Made by a program: the position numbers and the translations under genes
The notes under the pieces: generated by a model
What the model was told of the DNA's origin: nothing
The model's database searches: none
What the model saw: only the letters and a program-made list of their open reading frames with translations
Part shown: one piece after another, positions 4,943-5,944 of the stretch
How positions within the stretch are numbered: the stretch's first letter is position 1
How the letters are laid out: each line of letters opens with the position of its first letter
From: Haloarculaceae archaeon
GTDB taxonomy: Archaea; Halobacteriota; Halobacteria; Halobacteriales; Haloarculaceae
Direction of reading: 5' to 3'
DNA length: 5,944 nucleotides
Assembly (NCBI GenBank): GCA_018609945.1
Contig: JAHENO010000154.1
Span: forward strand, 1-5,944

Positions 4943-5595
4943 TGGAGCACATCGACGGCATCGTCGGAAACGTCAACGAGGAGGCGTCGCTCGCCCGGCG
5001 GATCCGCGACCACGACTCGGCGGGGACACTCGAACGGGTCATCATCGAGGCTGGCGACCGACGACGCTCCAGACTCCGGGTCGAAACCGACGCAGGCACC
5101 GACCTCGGTCTCGTCCCCGACAGGGAACTGCGTTCGGGCGACGTGCTGGTCCTCGAGGCGGACCGGGCGGTCGTCGTCGAATTCGAACCCCGCGAAGCCG
5201 CAGTCATTCCCTTGCCCGAGGCGACGCCGGCGTCACTCGCGCGGATGAGCAAACTCGGCCACCGGATCGGGAATCAGCACTGGGACCTCGCTGTCCACGA
5301 CGGCGCGCTGTACGTCCCCGTAGCGGCCGACCACCGCATCGTCGAAGACGTGCTCGGACCACACCTCCCGGCGGGAACCGAGATCAGATATGCGGATGTC
5401 GACGCGAGCCTGTGGATCGAGGGCGACGGCGCTCGCGGCGAAGACGGATACGGCGTTGGTGACCACGAGCACGGCCACGGTCATCAGGAGCACAGTCACG
5501 CAGAGCACACGCACGGTGACGATCACTCGGAGCACACGCACGCTGGCGGCCACGACCACGGGAGCGGAAGTCACAGCGGGGAGACCAATGAATAG
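4942..5595 (+). CDS. ureE: urease nickel metallochaperone UreE with His-rich tail, 217 aa
   Basis: UreE is the cytoplasmic nickel chaperone that hands nickel to UreG. Residues 1-75 form the N-terminal peptide-binding-like domain ('VPDRELRSGDVLVLEADRA' lies near its end), and about 76-160 form the metal-binding domain. 'LGHRIGNQHWDL' (105-116) contains the invariant Gly-Asn-x-His motif, with His113 as the bridging nickel ligand of the dimer. The C-terminal tail from about residue 174 holds 14 His in some 44 residues, mostly as His-x-His pairs, alternating with Asp, Glu and Gly. It includes a nine-residue near-repeat beginning Glu-His-Thr-His at 188 and again at 197. Such tails are known in Klebsiella UreE, where they bind several extra nickel ions and act as a store. 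Start ATG 4942 is supported by AGGTGG at 4931-4936. The end overlaps ureF by 8 nt. Confidence 0.96.
   Translation: MEHIDGIVGNVNEEASLARRIRDHDSAGTLERVIIEAGDRRRSRLRVETDAGTDLGLVPDRELRSGDVLVLEADRAVVVEFEPREAAVIPLPEATPASLARMSKLGHRIGNQHWDLAVHDGALYVPVAADHRIVEDVLGPHLPAGTEIRYADVDASLWIEGDGARGEDGYGVGDHEHGHGHQEHSHAEHTHGDDHSEHTHAGGHDHGSGSHSGETNE
5503..5542 (+). repeat. 27-nt-period direct repeat in the ureE His-tail coding region
   Basis: The 13-mer GAGCACACGCACG occurs at 5503-5515 and again at 5530-5542, 27 nt or exactly nine codons apart, both times encoding Glu-His-Thr-His. The identity includes third codon positions, which suggests a recent duplication or slippage event rather than selection on protein alone. 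Confidence 0.6.
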
Positions 5596-5944
5596 CAGCG
5601 CGTTCCTGATGGGGTTGCGACTCGGAGATTCGTTTCTCCCCGTCGGGACCTACACTGCCTCCTACGGCGTCGAGCAGTACATCAACGAGGGGAAAATCGA
5701 GACGGCCCGGCAACTGGGCGACCTCGTCAGCTCGTATCTGGAGCGCCTCGTCGGGCCTGCGGACCTGGTCGCGCTCGGGAACGCACACGAGGCGACCGCG
5801 ACGGACGATATCGACCGGCTACTCGCGGTCGGGGAGCGGTTCCACGCTGCGACCTTCCCGGCAGAGTTCAGGGAGAGTTCGGGGAAAGCCGGGACGCAGC
5901 TCCTGGAGTTACTCGCGGCGACCAGCGACCTGTTCGAACCCGAC
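5588..5944 (+). CDS. ureF: urease accessory protein UreF, N-terminal 119 residues (runs off right edge)
   Basis: The frame is open from ATG 5588 to the last base of the window, so only about half of a protein of usual length (about 220-240 aa) is present. UreF is the all-helical protein that bridges UreD and UreG during nickel insertion and controls UreG GTP hydrolysis. The N-terminal signature 'LGDSFLPVGTYTASYGVEQY' (residues 12-31) corresponds to the bacterial pattern L-x-D-S-x-x-P-x-G-x-[FY]-x-x-S-x-G-[LI]-E. Later 'FRESSGKAGTQLLELL' (94-109) matches the conserved helix that begins with Arg and Ser and ends in Leu-Leu. The start ATGAATAG overlaps the ureE stop; a G-rich GGGGAG (5578-5583) sits 4 nt before it. 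Met8 (ATG 5609) is a possible later start. The gene is cut by the window edge, with no sign of damage. Confidence 0.93.
   Translation, partial: MNSSAFLMGLRLGDSFLPVGTYTASYGVEQYINEGKIETARQLGDLVSSYLERLVGPADLVALGNAHEATATDDIDRLLAVGERFHAATFPAEFRESSGKAGTQLLELLAATSDLFEPD

Noticed and set aside
5384..5788. 134-aa frame on the - strand opposite the ureE tail and ureF start
   Set aside because: Its sequence is the antisense of the His-tail and of ureF; the + strand readings are clear family members.

Overview
The window carries most of a haloarchaeal urease operon. The organism is almost certainly a halophilic archaeon (class Halobacteria). The DNA is GC-rich, the predicted proteins are rich in Asp and Glu, the protein sequences have a haloarchaeal look, and the operon promoter is archaeal: a TATA element about 26 nt before a start codon, with no room for a leader. 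I cannot name the genus from sequence alone.

Layout. Positions 1-484 hold the tail of one gene and a complete 128-aa gene that overlaps it; both are uncharacterised and probably belong to an unrelated transcription unit. Positions 485-800 are a 316-nt gap without a convincing gene. The gap holds a cluster of nested complementary segments (543-627), an AT-rich stretch (681-721) and the urease promoter (TATA at 772-778) with two inverted repeats around it (747-763 and 780-800). From 801 to the right edge everything is on the + strand and tightly packed: a 53-aa single-span membrane protein, then ureB, ureC, ureA, ureG, ureD, ureE and the first 119 codons of ureF. Most junctions are 1-8 nt overlaps or gaps of a few nt, so one polycistronic transcript with translational coupling is the simplest reading.

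How the genes work together. UreC (catalytic), UreB and UreA form the cytoplasmic nickel enzyme that hydrolyses urea to ammonia and carbamate, which decomposes to CO2. UreD, UreF and the GTPase UreG form the maturation complex that supports lysine carbamylation and nickel insertion. UreE, which here has a strongly His-rich tail, delivers nickel to UreG. No urea or nickel transporter is visible; these could lie beyond the right edge. The structural genes are in the order B-C-A, unlike the common bacterial A-B-C.

The points most worth a second look are the unexplained membrane protein that heads the operon, the perfect 6-bp inverted repeat lying exactly between the TATA box and the start codon, a four-residue shortening of a loop next to the UreC active site, and the structured stretch at 543-627. 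I see no mobile element, CRISPR array, tRNA or rRNA.
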